Source: Desulfobacteraceae bacterium (lineage in GTDB: Bacteria > Desulfobacterota > Desulfobacteria > Desulfobacterales > UBA11574). From it: a DNA stretch of 5,649 bases. Of this stretch, positions 1-5,479 are shown one piece after another (position 1 is the stretch's first letter; the number at the start of each line of letters is the position of its first letter). The stretch is from positions 1-5,649 of the forward strand of contig JABMQM010000585.1 of NCBI GenBank assembly GCA_013203195.1, in the 5' to 3' direction. Position numbers and translations under genes: made by a program. The notes beneath the pieces are model-generated. The model made no database searches. It worked only from the letters and a program-made list of their open reading frames with translations, and was not told the origin of the DNA.

Positions 1-700
1 GGCCGAATTTGCTTTCGATCCATTGCTCAATCCCACTGTCTCCTGTGAGCAGCAGGATACCTATGGCTCTTGGGGAAATATCATCCGTTTTGAGAAGTTT
101 TGATACTATTTCAAGAAACTGTTCAATCCAGGCCGGGTACTCGATTAGCTTGTTTGCGGTTCGCATGTTCGCCAGGTTTGCGATCACTTTTTGAACCCCG
201 ATTCCCTCCCTGGCAATAGTTGTACAGACATCGATGCCGAGCATTACCGCAAGTTTGTCGTAATCGATCTCAATTCCGCGAGATGTTGCCTCGTCAATCA
301 TGTTGATGTTAAGGAGCATTGGAAGGCCATACTCTGCATACTGGAGGGCAATAGCGATGGAACGTTTCATGTGTTTCGCATCTGCCGTCACAACAATCCC
401 CTGGATGTCATAATCGGTTTTGTGGGGCAGAAGGATATCTCTGGAAGCCCTCTCGTCCTCGTTGCTCGAAAATATCGAGCAAATACCCGGTGTATCAAGC
501 GCATCCGTGTCAGTTCCTTTGATACGTCCGGTCTTGATCGAAACCGTATTGCCGGGTATATTGATGCTTGCTGTTGCTTTGCCGCATATCCGTGAAAACA
601 GGCTGGTTTTCCCTACATTCATGTTGCCGACAATGGTAATGCCTTGTTTCCTCTGTATAGATCCCGCCTTGTCTATTTTACACTCAGAAGATTTTCTCAT
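1..700 (-). CDS. feoB: FeoB-type ferrous iron transport GTPase, N-terminal part (runs off window edge)
   Basis: This is the 5' end of a gene on the minus strand; 233 codons are visible and the frame is still open at position 1. The translation shows an Era/FeoB-like G domain: G1 GNMNVGKTS (residues 25-33), a likely G2 Thr at 52 in PGNTV, G3 DTPG (69-72), G4 NMID (133-136) and a G5-like TIAREGIG (161-168). The order, and phrases such as INIPGNTV and ALQYAEYGLPML, fit FeoB, whose G domain gates Fe(II) uptake through a C-terminal inner-membrane permease. That permease would lie outside the window, so the call rests on the G domain only. The ATG at 700 is favoured because an in-frame TAG lies four codons upstream; a GAGGTAGG sequence about 8 bases before it may be the ribosome binding site. 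About 20 residues precede the G domain. No feoA lies between it and the divergent repressor gene. A FeoB-like orphan GTPase is the main alternative. Confidence 0.85.
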   Translation of the reverse strand, partial: MRKSSECKIDKAGSIQRKQGITIVGNMNVGKTSLFSRICGKATASINIPGNTVSIKTGRIKGTDTDALDTPGICSIFSSNEDERASRDILLPHKTDYDIQGIVVTADAKHMKRSIAIALQYAEYGLPMLLNINMIDEATSRGIEIDYDKLAVMLGIDVCTTIAREGIGVQKVIANLANMRTANKLIEYPAWIEQFLEIVSKLLKTDDISPRAIGILLLTGDSGIEQWIESKFG

Positions 701-748
701 TGGTATTGCCTACCTCTTGCACCTCTTTTTGCGAATTCATCAATCTTA

Positions 749-794
749 CTAATACCCAATAATGTTAGATAAGTCAAACAATATATAATGTCAA
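749..794 (-). promoter_or_regulatory. Candidate overlapping promoters for feoB
   Basis: Two sigma70-like promoter arrangements overlap on the minus strand. The first is TTGACA (794-789), a 17-base spacer and TATCTA (771-766). The second is TTGACT (777-772), a 17-base spacer and TATTAG (754-749). The -35 boxes are good and the -10 boxes are mediocre. Both would start transcription roughly 40-60 bases before the feoB ATG. The operator-like element at 761-777 overlaps the -10 of the first and the -35 of the second, so a bound repressor would be expected to block either. Confidence 0.4.
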
Positions 795-827
795 CAATAA
801 AGAAAGAATGAAGCCACTTTTTATACA

Positions 828-854
828 TTGACTTAACATTTAAGATGCTATAAA
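828..854 (+). promoter_or_regulatory. Candidate promoter of the DtxR-family gene
   Basis: TTGACT (828-833) and TATAAA (849-854) lie upstream of the repressor gene, about 30 bases before its ATG. The 15-base spacer is shorter than the usual 16-18, so the promoter may be weak or activator-assisted, or the true -10 may differ. The operator-like TTGACTTAACATT covers the -35, which would allow autoregulation. Confidence 0.35.
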
Positions 855-883
855 TTGGAGCCAAAACGCGGACAGGGGGAAAT

Positions 884-1384
884 ATGAAGAAAAATGATGA
901 ACTTTCAGAAAGTTTAGAAGACTACCTTGAAGTAATACTGCAATTAGAGCAGTCCCAAAAAGTAGCCAGGGCAAAAGATATTGCCGCAAACATGGAAATC
1001 CAGCGTGGATCTGTTACAAGTGCCCTAAAAAATCTAAAAGAAAAAAAGCTTATCAATTATGAGCCATACAGTTTTATCACTCTAACCCCAAAAGGCAAAA
1101 AGCTTGCCAAAGAAATCACACACCGGCATGCTGTACTCAGGGACTTTTTGTTAATGATTCTGCAGCTTGATGAAGAAACCGCAGAATTAACAGCTTGTCG
1201 CATGGAGCATGTTATTGACAATAAATCGTTGGAAAAACTATTGTTTTTTTTTGATTTTATCTATAAATGCCCCAGGGCGGGCAAGGACTGGGTTGAAGCA
1301 TTTTTGGATTATTGCTCATCCGGTAAGCTAGATCCGGAAAAATGTGAAAGATGCCTGGATGATTGCCACACGCGTCATCAATAA
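884..1384 (+). CDS. DtxR/MntR-family metal-dependent transcriptional repressor
   Basis: A 166-residue protein with an N-terminal winged helix-turn-helix (about 8-72: SLEDYLEVI, then the recognition region QRGSVTSALKNLKEKKLI and the wing FITLTPKGKKLA) followed by the family dimerisation/metal domain (HRHAVLRDFL, CRMEHVID). By family alignment the probable metal ligands are D13 and E16, H82, C105, E108 and H109. A Cys at 105, as in DtxR/IdeR C102, rather than the Glu of Bacillus MntR, hints at Fe(II) rather than Mn(II) sensing; this is an inference. The protein is too short for the C-terminal SH3-like domain of DtxR and ends instead in a Cys-rich tail (C144, C154, C157, C161; CERCLDDC). It is divergent from feoB and probably represses it under iron sufficiency. 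The ATG is preceded by AGGGGGA at 874-880, and the gene ends in tandem TAA codons. A run of nine T (1244-1252) encodes FFF. Confidence 0.9.
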   Translation: MKKNDELSESLEDYLEVILQLEQSQKVARAKDIAANMEIQRGSVTSALKNLKEKKLINYEPYSFITLTPKGKKLAKEITHRHAVLRDFLLMILQLDEETAELTACRMEHVIDNKSLEKLLFFFDFIYKCPRAGKDWVEAFLDYCSSGKLDPEKCERCLDDCHTRHQ

Positions 1385-1414
1385 TAAGCATAGCAAAAAG
1401 GTAGACGTTCATAG

Positions 1415-1438
1415 GTTCAGAGTTCCCCGTTCAGAGTT
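1415..1438 (+). repeat. Short direct repeat GTTCAGAGTT x2
   Basis: Two identical 10-base units (1415-1424 and 1429-1438) are separated by four bases (CCCC). They lie just downstream of the repressor gene. They resemble the GTTCAG-rich simple repeats that I recall from intergenic regions of some sulfate reducers, but two units are too few to establish family membership. Confidence 0.4.
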
Positions 1439-1825
1439 GCTTTTTCTTTGTTAACCTTTACTTAATTAACCCTACCGAGATACCTATCTATACCATTCTG
1501 AATATCATTGAGATTAAAAGTTCCCTTTCTTAGAGTAATATTATACCCCCATTCGACTCAACTTGCCGAAGCCTTGTAGTAGTGTAGCAAAGATTCCGCC
1601 TACCGGGCTGCAGAGATCTTCAGTACAAAGGATTGTTTTGCTCAAGTTATTAATAAAAATGGCGATAAGATTAAAAAGTGCAATGGTTTATGGTTTAGTA
1701 AAAAATAAAAACGTTCCATTTTACGAGTTCATCAAGTTTTAAGTGTTTGTAAATAAATGTAAGACCATAACCTAAAACCTAACACGTGATGAAAGTGAGT
1801 ATTCAAGCAAATAATGATTAATTCC

Positions 1826-1831
1826 GGGAGG
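1826..1831 (+). promoter_or_regulatory. Ribosome binding site GGGAGG for the frame-disrupted gene
   Basis: GGGAGG lies six bases before the ATG at 1838. It is the only strong Shine-Dalgarno sequence near this gene. The ATG at 1920, which opens the long downstream frame, has no comparable site. This spacing decides that the original start was at 1838 (or possibly 1832), not 1920. Confidence 0.65.
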
Positions 1832-1837
1832 ATGGAG

Positions 1838-1942
1838 ATGGATATCATACATCAACCTTTAAACAAATTGGTAAGAGGCGCTATTTTTATCCTGCTGACT
1901 GCTCGGTCGCTACGGTTATATGTCGATTGTCCTGGTTACTGA
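1838..1942 (+). pseudogene. N-terminal fragment of the TPR-like membrane protein, out of frame with the rest
   Basis: A 34-codon frame starts with MDIIHQPLNKLVRGAIFILL and ends at TGA 1940-1942. Its second half is a hydrophobic segment of the kind that begins a membrane anchor. The long frame that follows is offset by one base and is open from 1899, just after its own in-frame TGA at 1896-1898. Removing one base near 1900-1905 would join ...FILLTA to GRYGYMSIVLVTDPEEALL, giving a continuous transmembrane segment and a protein of about 234 residues. I read this as the true N-terminus separated by a single-base insertion, or by a sequencing error. An independent leader peptide is less likely. 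Confidence 0.55.
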
Positions 1943-2543
1943 CCCGGAAGAGGCTCTTTTAAACAGGATAAACGCTTTAAGATTGGACGGACGAACTGAT
2001 GATGCGATAATATTGATAAAAAATGAGGCCCGGGGGAAAATTAGCAATTTGGATATTTCCAGGATTTGCTCCGATCTTTTAAAAGAAAACCAGCAAATCC
2101 CTGAATGGTTGATTCACTCCGTCACCCATTTGGACCTGTTGAGCAAAGAAAATAAAAAATCCCAAGCCTATGAAGTATACAAAGAATGTATTGAACATAA
2201 CGCCAACTTTACGCCTAATCCCAAAACCCTGTTTGAGATCACACAATTTCTGGCGCAAAGCGGCAAAGCCCAGGATGCATATAATGCCTGCGTTCATTTT
2301 ACCAAAGTGCATCCAAAGCACGCTCTGATTCCAGAAGTTTACTTTTTTATAGCTAAAATTCTCAATGAAAAATTGAATAATAAAGCCCGGGCCAGAAAGG
2401 TCATGACCTGGCTGATTAAAAAGTTTTCGAAGCATGATCATGCCCCCGAAATGAGAAAATATCTTGCAACAATGAGCAAGGGGCCGGAAGCGCTTGCTGT
2501 TCAAGCCCTGTCCATGGGTGAAGAGAGAGCGTGCCCTGGCTGA
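1920..2543 (+). CDS. TPR-like helical protein, probably membrane-anchored; 5' end lost to a frame break
   Basis: The frame encodes 207 residues from the first ATG. It is rich in amphipathic helices and contains TPR-like units at about residues 103-136 (LFEITQFLAQSGKAQDAYNA and following) and 137-172 (PEVYFFIAKILNEKLNNKARARKVM begins this unit, ending near IKKFSKHD). An N-terminal part resembling a short repeat (ALLNRINALRLDGRTDDAIILI) precedes them. TPR arrays usually mediate protein-protein contacts; no specific partner or pathway is evident. The ATG has no ribosome binding site, and coding sense continues upstream to 1899 (LLGRYGY), so the real start is probably at 1838 in another frame. 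The intact protein would be anchored by one N-terminal membrane helix, with the TPR part on one side of the membrane. It converges on the DHH gene with a 55-base gap. The product is otherwise unrecognised. Confidence 0.65.
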   Translation: MSIVLVTDPEEALLNRINALRLDGRTDDAIILIKNEARGKISNLDISRICSDLLKENQQIPEWLIHSVTHLDLLSKENKKSQAYEVYKECIEHNANFTPNPKTLFEITQFLAQSGKAQDAYNACVHFTKVHPKHALIPEVYFFIAKILNEKLNNKARARKVMTWLIKKFSKHDHAPEMRKYLATMSKGPEALAVQALSMGEERACPG

Positions 2544-2598
2544 AGCACCTCACCGCTGCATGATCTGAAATAGCAAAAGTGGTGACAAACTCTGACAT

Positions 2599-3519
2599 TT
2601 AAGAATTGATCGCCTCCAGTATCTCTTTAATTACAGTATCGGCCTCTTCATATGGAACCTGACAGGTGCCTACCTTTTTGTGGCCGCCGCCTCCATATTT
2701 GAGTGCCAGAGAACCAACATCGACGCTGGAAGTTTTGTTAATGATGCTGTGTCCGACAGATATCATCATAAACTCCCGGTTCTTGCCGTCTACCAGTCGG
2801 ACGGAAATATTCTGATCAGGATATAGGGTATATTCGATAAAACGATTGCCGCTGGGGATATCTTTTATTCCGCGAAAATCGAGAACAATTGCGTTACCTT
2901 CAATTCTAGCATGTTTTTTGATAAAATCTTGGAATTGCTTTGATTCTGCCCTATAAACATTAACCCGTTCCTTAACGTCGGGCAGGGCCATGATTTTTTC
3001 AATACTTTTTGTGCGGAGCAGCCAGGGAAGACTTATCATGAGGTCAAAATTACTTACTCTGAAATCATGATGATAACCTAAGCCGGTCCTGGGATCGGCA
3101 ATAAAGGCCAGCATCATCCAACCTTGGGGATTGAGAATATCTTCTTTGGTATACTGGGCGGAATCGGCAATATCAACAGCCTTTATCAATTCTTCGAATT
3201 TCTTTAATTTTTTGGCATATTCTTCATTTGCCATGTAATACTTGTTAATAACATGGGCTGCGCTGGGTGCTTCTTCACAGGCACCCTTGAATTTTCCTTC
3301 CAGTTGCAACCGCTCCTGTTCACTTGAATGATGATCGAACCAGAGCCCGCATCCTTCCACTAGTGGAACATTGGCGAGTACATCATTTTCAGTTACCTCT
3401 ATTTTGTTGTCCTGGAGATCTTTTGGATGAACATACAGGATCTTATCTATTATTCCCAGTTCATCTAAAATGGTTGCGCAAACCAGCCCGTCAAAATCAG
3501 AGCGTGTAATCAATCTCAT
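2599..3519 (-). CDS. DHH-family phosphoesterase (DHH/DHHA1), exopolyphosphatase-like
   Basis: A 306-residue cytoplasmic protein with the hallmarks of the DHH superfamily. These are an N-terminal metal-binding motif (RSDFDG, residues 6-11), the DHH signature FDHH (61-64), a further acidic motif VDIADS (115-120), and a C-terminal DHHA1 glycine motif GGGGH (276-280). The family includes RecJ, NrnA-type oligoribonuclease/pAp phosphatases, c-di-AMP phosphodiesterases and exopolyphosphatases, all using Mn2+ or similar metals to cut phosphodiester or phosphoanhydride bonds. The substrate cannot be told from the sequence. The first motif is shorter than the usual DxDxDG, and GGGGHKKVG replaces the common GGGGHxxAAG, so this is a divergent subgroup. 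The ATG at 3519 is chosen because AGGAGG (3530-3525) sits five bases upstream; a TTG at 3534 would place that site inside the gene. It is last in the fumC direction, 66 bases after the zinc-ribbon gene. Confidence 0.85.
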   Translation of the reverse strand: MRLITRSDFDGLVCATILDELGIIDKILYVHPKDLQDNKIEVTENDVLANVPLVEGCGLWFDHHSSEQERLQLEGKFKGACEEAPSAAHVINKYYMANEEYAKKLKKFEELIKAVDIADSAQYTKEDILNPQGWMMLAFIADPRTGLGYHHDFRVSNFDLMISLPWLLRTKSIEKIMALPDVKERVNVYRAESKQFQDFIKKHARIEGNAIVLDFRGIKDIPSGNRFIEYTLYPDQNISVRLVDGKNREFMMISVGHSIINKTSSVDVGSLALKYGGGGHKKVGTCQVPYEEADTVIKEILEAINS

Positions 3520-3524
3520 TTCAT

Positions 3525-3530
3525 CCTCCT
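3525..3530 (-). promoter_or_regulatory. Ribosome binding site AGGAGG that fixes the DHH gene start
   Basis: A perfect AGGAGG on the minus strand lies five bases before the ATG at 3519. It settles the choice between this ATG and an in-frame TTG five codons upstream at 3534. Confidence 0.8.
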
Positions 3531-3548
3531 TCAAGTAACGTATAACAA

Positions 3549-3570
3549 ATAACGTTCAATTGAGCGTTAT
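3549..3570 (-). repeat. 22-base near-perfect palindrome between the zinc-ribbon and DHH genes
   Basis: The sequence reads as an inverted repeat about a central CAATTG, with ATAACG / CGTTAT arms and one mismatched pair. It starts 15 bases after the zinc-ribbon stop codon and ends about 18 bases before the DHH ribosome binding site. It lacks GC-rich arms and a T tract, so it is not a clear terminator. It could be a protein-binding site or an mRNA stem that separates expression of the two genes. A nearby CAATTG (3576-3581) and a further AACGT...AACGTT pair (3539-3556) offer alternative foldings. Confidence 0.5.
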
Positions 3571-3585
3571 CTCTCAATTGGGGTG

Positions 3586-3792
3586 TTACTCTTGCAGTTT
3601 GCAGTCTTGGGCCCACTCCGGACAGGCTTTTTCCATTTCGGTCATGTACTTCAGCGTGCATTCCCCGCATTCCATTTCAACGTTGGGAACATCGCCGAAC
3701 CTTTCCCTGATTTCCTCCGTTGAAAGATGCTGAACCCCACTGCATCCGCATTGGGGACATGCTGTTTGAATCTGATACCGTTTTTTAGTCAT
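3586..3792 (-). CDS. Small Cys-rich zinc-ribbon-like protein of unknown function
   Basis: A 68-residue protein with seven cysteines. CPQCGC (C12, C15, C17) and CGEC (C42, C45) form two CxxC knuckles about 26 residues apart, the usual spacing of a zinc ribbon; C57 and C64 follow. The protein is acidic outside its first few basic residues and has no signal peptide or membrane segment, so it is probably cytoplasmic. Zinc ribbons bind nucleic acid or protein, or stabilise small folds; nothing here tells which. An Fe-S or rubredoxin-like role is possible but not indicated. It starts at an ATG preceded by GGGAG about 10 bases upstream, and lies 66 bases after fumC and 66 bases before the DHH gene on the same strand. 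Balanced spacing, start and stop, and Cys patterning make it a real gene rather than a chance frame. Confidence 0.8.
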   Translation of the reverse strand: MTKKRYQIQTACPQCGCSGVQHLSTEEIRERFGDVPNVEMECGECTLKYMTEMEKACPEWAQDCKLQE

Positions 3793-3844
3793 CGCTCTTC
3801 TCCCTAGTTTTTTTAAAACGTGACAAACAATTCTTTTTGGCTCA

Positions 3845-3850
3845 ATTATA
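3845..3850 (-). promoter_or_regulatory. -10-like TATAAT between fumC and the zinc-ribbon gene
   Basis: A perfect TATAAT on the minus strand lies just after the fumC stop codon and about 52 bases before the zinc-ribbon ATG. No good -35 is visible at the right distance inside the end of fumC, so this is only a candidate internal promoter. The adjacent AATGTTAAGT (3850-3859 on the plus strand) repeats ten bases of the operator-like element near feoB. Confidence 0.25.
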
Positions 3851-3858
3851 ATGTTAAG

Positions 3859-5220
3859 TTACAGCAACTTGTTTAACAAATCTTGGGACAGGATATCTTC
3901 CTGCAATGCAATTTCCCTGATGGTCTTACCGGTCTCATGGGCCTTTTTAGCAATTGAGGCGGCGCGGTCGTAGCCGATATGCGGAACCAGGCCGGTCGCC
4001 AAGGCCAGACTTCTTTCGATGTAAGATTCACACACCTTGCGATTGGCAGTAATGCCCCGGATACATTTTTCGGCAAAAACTTTTGATGTCGCCGCCAGCA
4101 GAGAAATCGACTGCAACAGATTATAAGCTATTACCGGCAGCATGGTATTTAGTTCAAAATTGCCCCCCTGTCCTCCCAGCATAATAGTGGTGTCGTTGCC
4201 GGCGACTTGAGCGGCCGCCTGGAGTACCGCTTCCGGTATGACCGGGTTAACTTTTCCCGGCATGATCGAAGAGCCGGGCTGCAAAGCGGGAAGATTGATT
4301 TCTCCCAGCCCGCAGCGTGGTCCCGAAGCCAGCCAGCGAACATCGTTGGCAATCTTAACCAGACTGACGGCGATGGTTTTTAAAGAGCCGCTGGTCTCTA
4401 CGGCAGCATCCCGGGCGGCCTGCGCTTCGAAACGGTTCTTGGCCGGCTTAAAAATCAAGCCGCAATAGTCCGAAATCAGAGCGATTACTTTGGCGGCAAA
4501 TTCCGGGTGGGTGTTCAAACCGGTGCCGACGGCCGTGCCCCCCAGCGCCAGTTCTGCCAGCCTTTCCACAACCAAAACAACTCTTTCTATGCCCAGCTCT
4601 ATCTGCCGGGCGTATCCTGAAAACTCATCACCGAGAGTCATGGGCACGGCATCCTGCAAATGAGTTCTACCGATTTTTTTGATACGATCAAATTCTGCTG
4701 CTTTATTTGCAATCGTTTTGTGCAGTATATCGAGTGAAGGAATCAGGTCCTTTTTGATGGATATTAAAGCGGCAATATGAATCGTCGACGGGATGACATC
4801 GTTGCTCGACTGGCCCAGGTTGACATGATCATTGGGATGAACCGGTGTCTTGTCTCCCTTTTTGCCGGTGATGATTTCGTTGGCCCTGGAGGCGACGACT
4901 TCGTTCATGTTCATATTTGTAGAGGTTCCCGATCCGGTTTGAAACACATCCACCACGAACTGGTCATCAAATTTTCCATCCATCACTTCCTGGGCTGCTT
5001 TAATAATTGCCTTGGCGATGTCCGCATTCAGAAGGCCGAGCTCTGCGTTCACCCGGGCGGCACATTGCTTTATTAGTGCAAGTGCATGCATGAACGCCGC
5101 TGGAAGTGTCAAACCGCTAATGGGAAAGTTTTCCACCGCCCGCTGTGTCTGCGGGCCAAAATAAGCATCCACAGGTACACGTACCGTTCCCATGGAGTCT
5201 TTTTCTTCTCTAAAATCCAT
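3859..5220 (-). CDS. fumC: Fumarate hydratase class II (fumarase C)
   Basis: A 453-residue cytoplasmic enzyme of the fumarase/aspartase superfamily that interconverts fumarate and L-malate in the TCA cycle without an Fe-S cluster; the family acts as a homotetramer. Diagnostic segments are all present: TGSGTSTNMNMNEV (95-108), HPNDHVN then QSSNDV (128-142), GRTHLQDAVP (184-193, catalytic His 187), TAVGTGLN (229-236) and the superfamily signature GSSIMPGKVNP (316-326) on the mobile loop carrying the active-site Ser. The N-terminus EKDSMGTVRVP matches the conserved start of class II fumarases, which supports the ATG at 5220 although its ribosome binding site (AGG) is weak. The GSSIMPGKVNP and TAVGTGLN context favours fumarase over aspartase, though aspartase cannot be excluded by eye. 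At 453 residues it is slightly shorter than E. coli FumC (467) and ends without the usual DPxxM-like tail. Its upstream region is occupied by an inverted-repeat element. Confidence 0.93.
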   Translation of the reverse strand: MDFREEKDSMGTVRVPVDAYFGPQTQRAVENFPISGLTLPAAFMHALALIKQCAARVNAELGLLNADIAKAIIKAAQEVMDGKFDDQFVVDVFQTGSGTSTNMNMNEVVASRANEIITGKKGDKTPVHPNDHVNLGQSSNDVIPSTIHIAALISIKKDLIPSLDILHKTIANKAAEFDRIKKIGRTHLQDAVPMTLGDEFSGYARQIELGIERVVLVVERLAELALGGTAVGTGLNTHPEFAAKVIALISDYCGLIFKPAKNRFEAQAARDAAVETSGSLKTIAVSLVKIANDVRWLASGPRCGLGEINLPALQPGSSIMPGKVNPVIPEAVLQAAAQVAGNDTTIMLGGQGGNFELNTMLPVIAYNLLQSISLLAATSKVFAEKCIRGITANRKVCESYIERSLALATGLVPHIGYDRAASIAKKAHETGKTIREIALQEDILSQDLLNKLL

Positions 5221-5250
5221 TTTTCAGCCTATTCTTAAAGTAATTTCACC

Positions 5251-5304
5251 GCAGAGTCGCAGAGATTATTTTTGTCTCTCGCAGAGCTCGCAGAGGTCAC
5301 AGAG
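5251..5304 (+). repeat. Clustered GCAGAG hexamers
   Basis: GCAGAG occurs at 5251-5256, 5259-5264, 5281-5286 and 5290-5295, with ACAGAG at 5299-5304. Spacing is 8-9 bases within each sub-cluster. A T-rich spacer (5265-5280) separates the first two copies from the rest. The matching CTCTGC copies at 5550-5555, 5559-5564 and 5567-5572 have the same 8-9 base period on the opposite strand. Confidence 0.7.
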
Positions 5305-5323
5305 ATTTATTTTTCTTTTTTTC

Positions 5324-5382
5324 CTTTCCGCTGACCCCAGAGGAATAAGCTTCGCATTCCACAGGGCAGGGAGGGCGGAAAG
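5324..5382. repeat. Nested stem-loop inside the inverted-repeat element
   Basis: CTTTCCGC (5324-5331) pairs with GCGGAAAG (5375-5382). Inside it GGAAT (5342-5346) pairs with ATTCC (5356-5360), extended by GC (5349-5350) / GC (5354-5355) over a TTC loop with an AA bulge. CCC (5336-5338) can also pair with either of two GGG runs. The nested arrangement suggests a folded RNA or a cruciform-prone DNA structure rather than a terminator. Confidence 0.5.
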
Positions 5383-5479
5383 CAAAAAGACTCATCCATG
5401 GTGGGGATAGAAACTCTTTAAATATTTACCATTCATTACGAACATCTGACTAAGGCTGCAAACCTCAAATGGTCCTATC

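Larger units (their letters stand above)
701..883. promoter_or_regulatory. Divergent feoB / DtxR-family control region with three related operator-like elements
   Basis: This 183-base AT-rich region separates two divergent genes. Three related sequences are visible. Plus-strand TTGACTTAACATT lies at 828-840 and points toward the repressor gene. TTGACTTATCTAACATT is on the minus strand at 777-761 and TTGACATT on the minus strand at 794-787; both point toward feoB. Each begins with a -35-like TTGACT or TTGACA. DtxR-family repressors commonly bind between the genes they control and block polymerase, so these copies are candidate operators. That role is inferred; they do not closely match the classical DtxR consensus, and the true protein-binding unit may be different. 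Confidence 0.5.
1385..1837. other. Gene-free AT-rich intergenic stretch with small degenerate repeats
   Basis: About 450 bases hold no convincing gene. Two copies of GTTCAGAGTT occur at 1415-1424 and 1429-1438. An imperfect inverted pair, GGTTTATGGT (1685-1694) and ACCATAACC (1764-1772), flanks an A/T-rich core. I see no clear rho-independent terminator after the repressor gene and no tRNA-like fold. The end of the stretch carries the ribosome binding site of the next gene. Remnants of an intergenic repeat or a decayed sequence are possible, but nothing is recognisable. Confidence 0.5.

Noticed and set aside
684..740. 18-codon minus-strand frame overlapping the feoB start
   Set aside because: It starts MNSQKEVQEV and ends 17 bases inside feoB, but has only a weak ribosome binding site and no recognisable content. 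Translational coupling is possible but unsupported.
191..752. Two overlapping plus-strand open frames (191-595 and 420-752)
   Set aside because: They are antisense to the feoB G domain, whose motifs are clear on the minus strand; neither gives a recognisable protein.
2079..2504. Minus-strand 141-codon frame opposite the TPR-like gene
   Set aside because: The plus-strand frame shows sensible helical TPR-like composition; the opposite frame is a shadow with no family features.
2550..2585. Possible terminator hairpin TCACCGCT / AGTGGTGA between the convergent genes
   Set aside because: The stem has a mismatch, the loop is about 20 bases, and no T tract follows on either strand.
3539..3572. Resemblance to an integron attC site after the zinc-ribbon stop codon
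   Set aside because: TAAC and CGTTAT elements recall attC ends, but the span is too short, the paired R/L boxes are missing, and no integrase or cassette array is seen.
4238..5076. Plus-strand open frames inside fumC (4238-4468 and 4777-5076)
   Set aside because: They lie antisense to a full-length fumarase with all catalytic motifs intact.
5251..5304. GCAGAG repeats considered as a CRISPR or tandem satellite
   Set aside because: The units are six bases with irregular 2-16 base gaps and no unique spacers of CRISPR length; the inverted copy at the other end points to an inverted-repeat element.
5192..5410. Plus-strand 72-codon frame across the fumC start and the left repeat arm
   Set aside because: It is a chance translation through the fumC 5' end and the GCAGAG repeats, with no ribosome binding site or family features.
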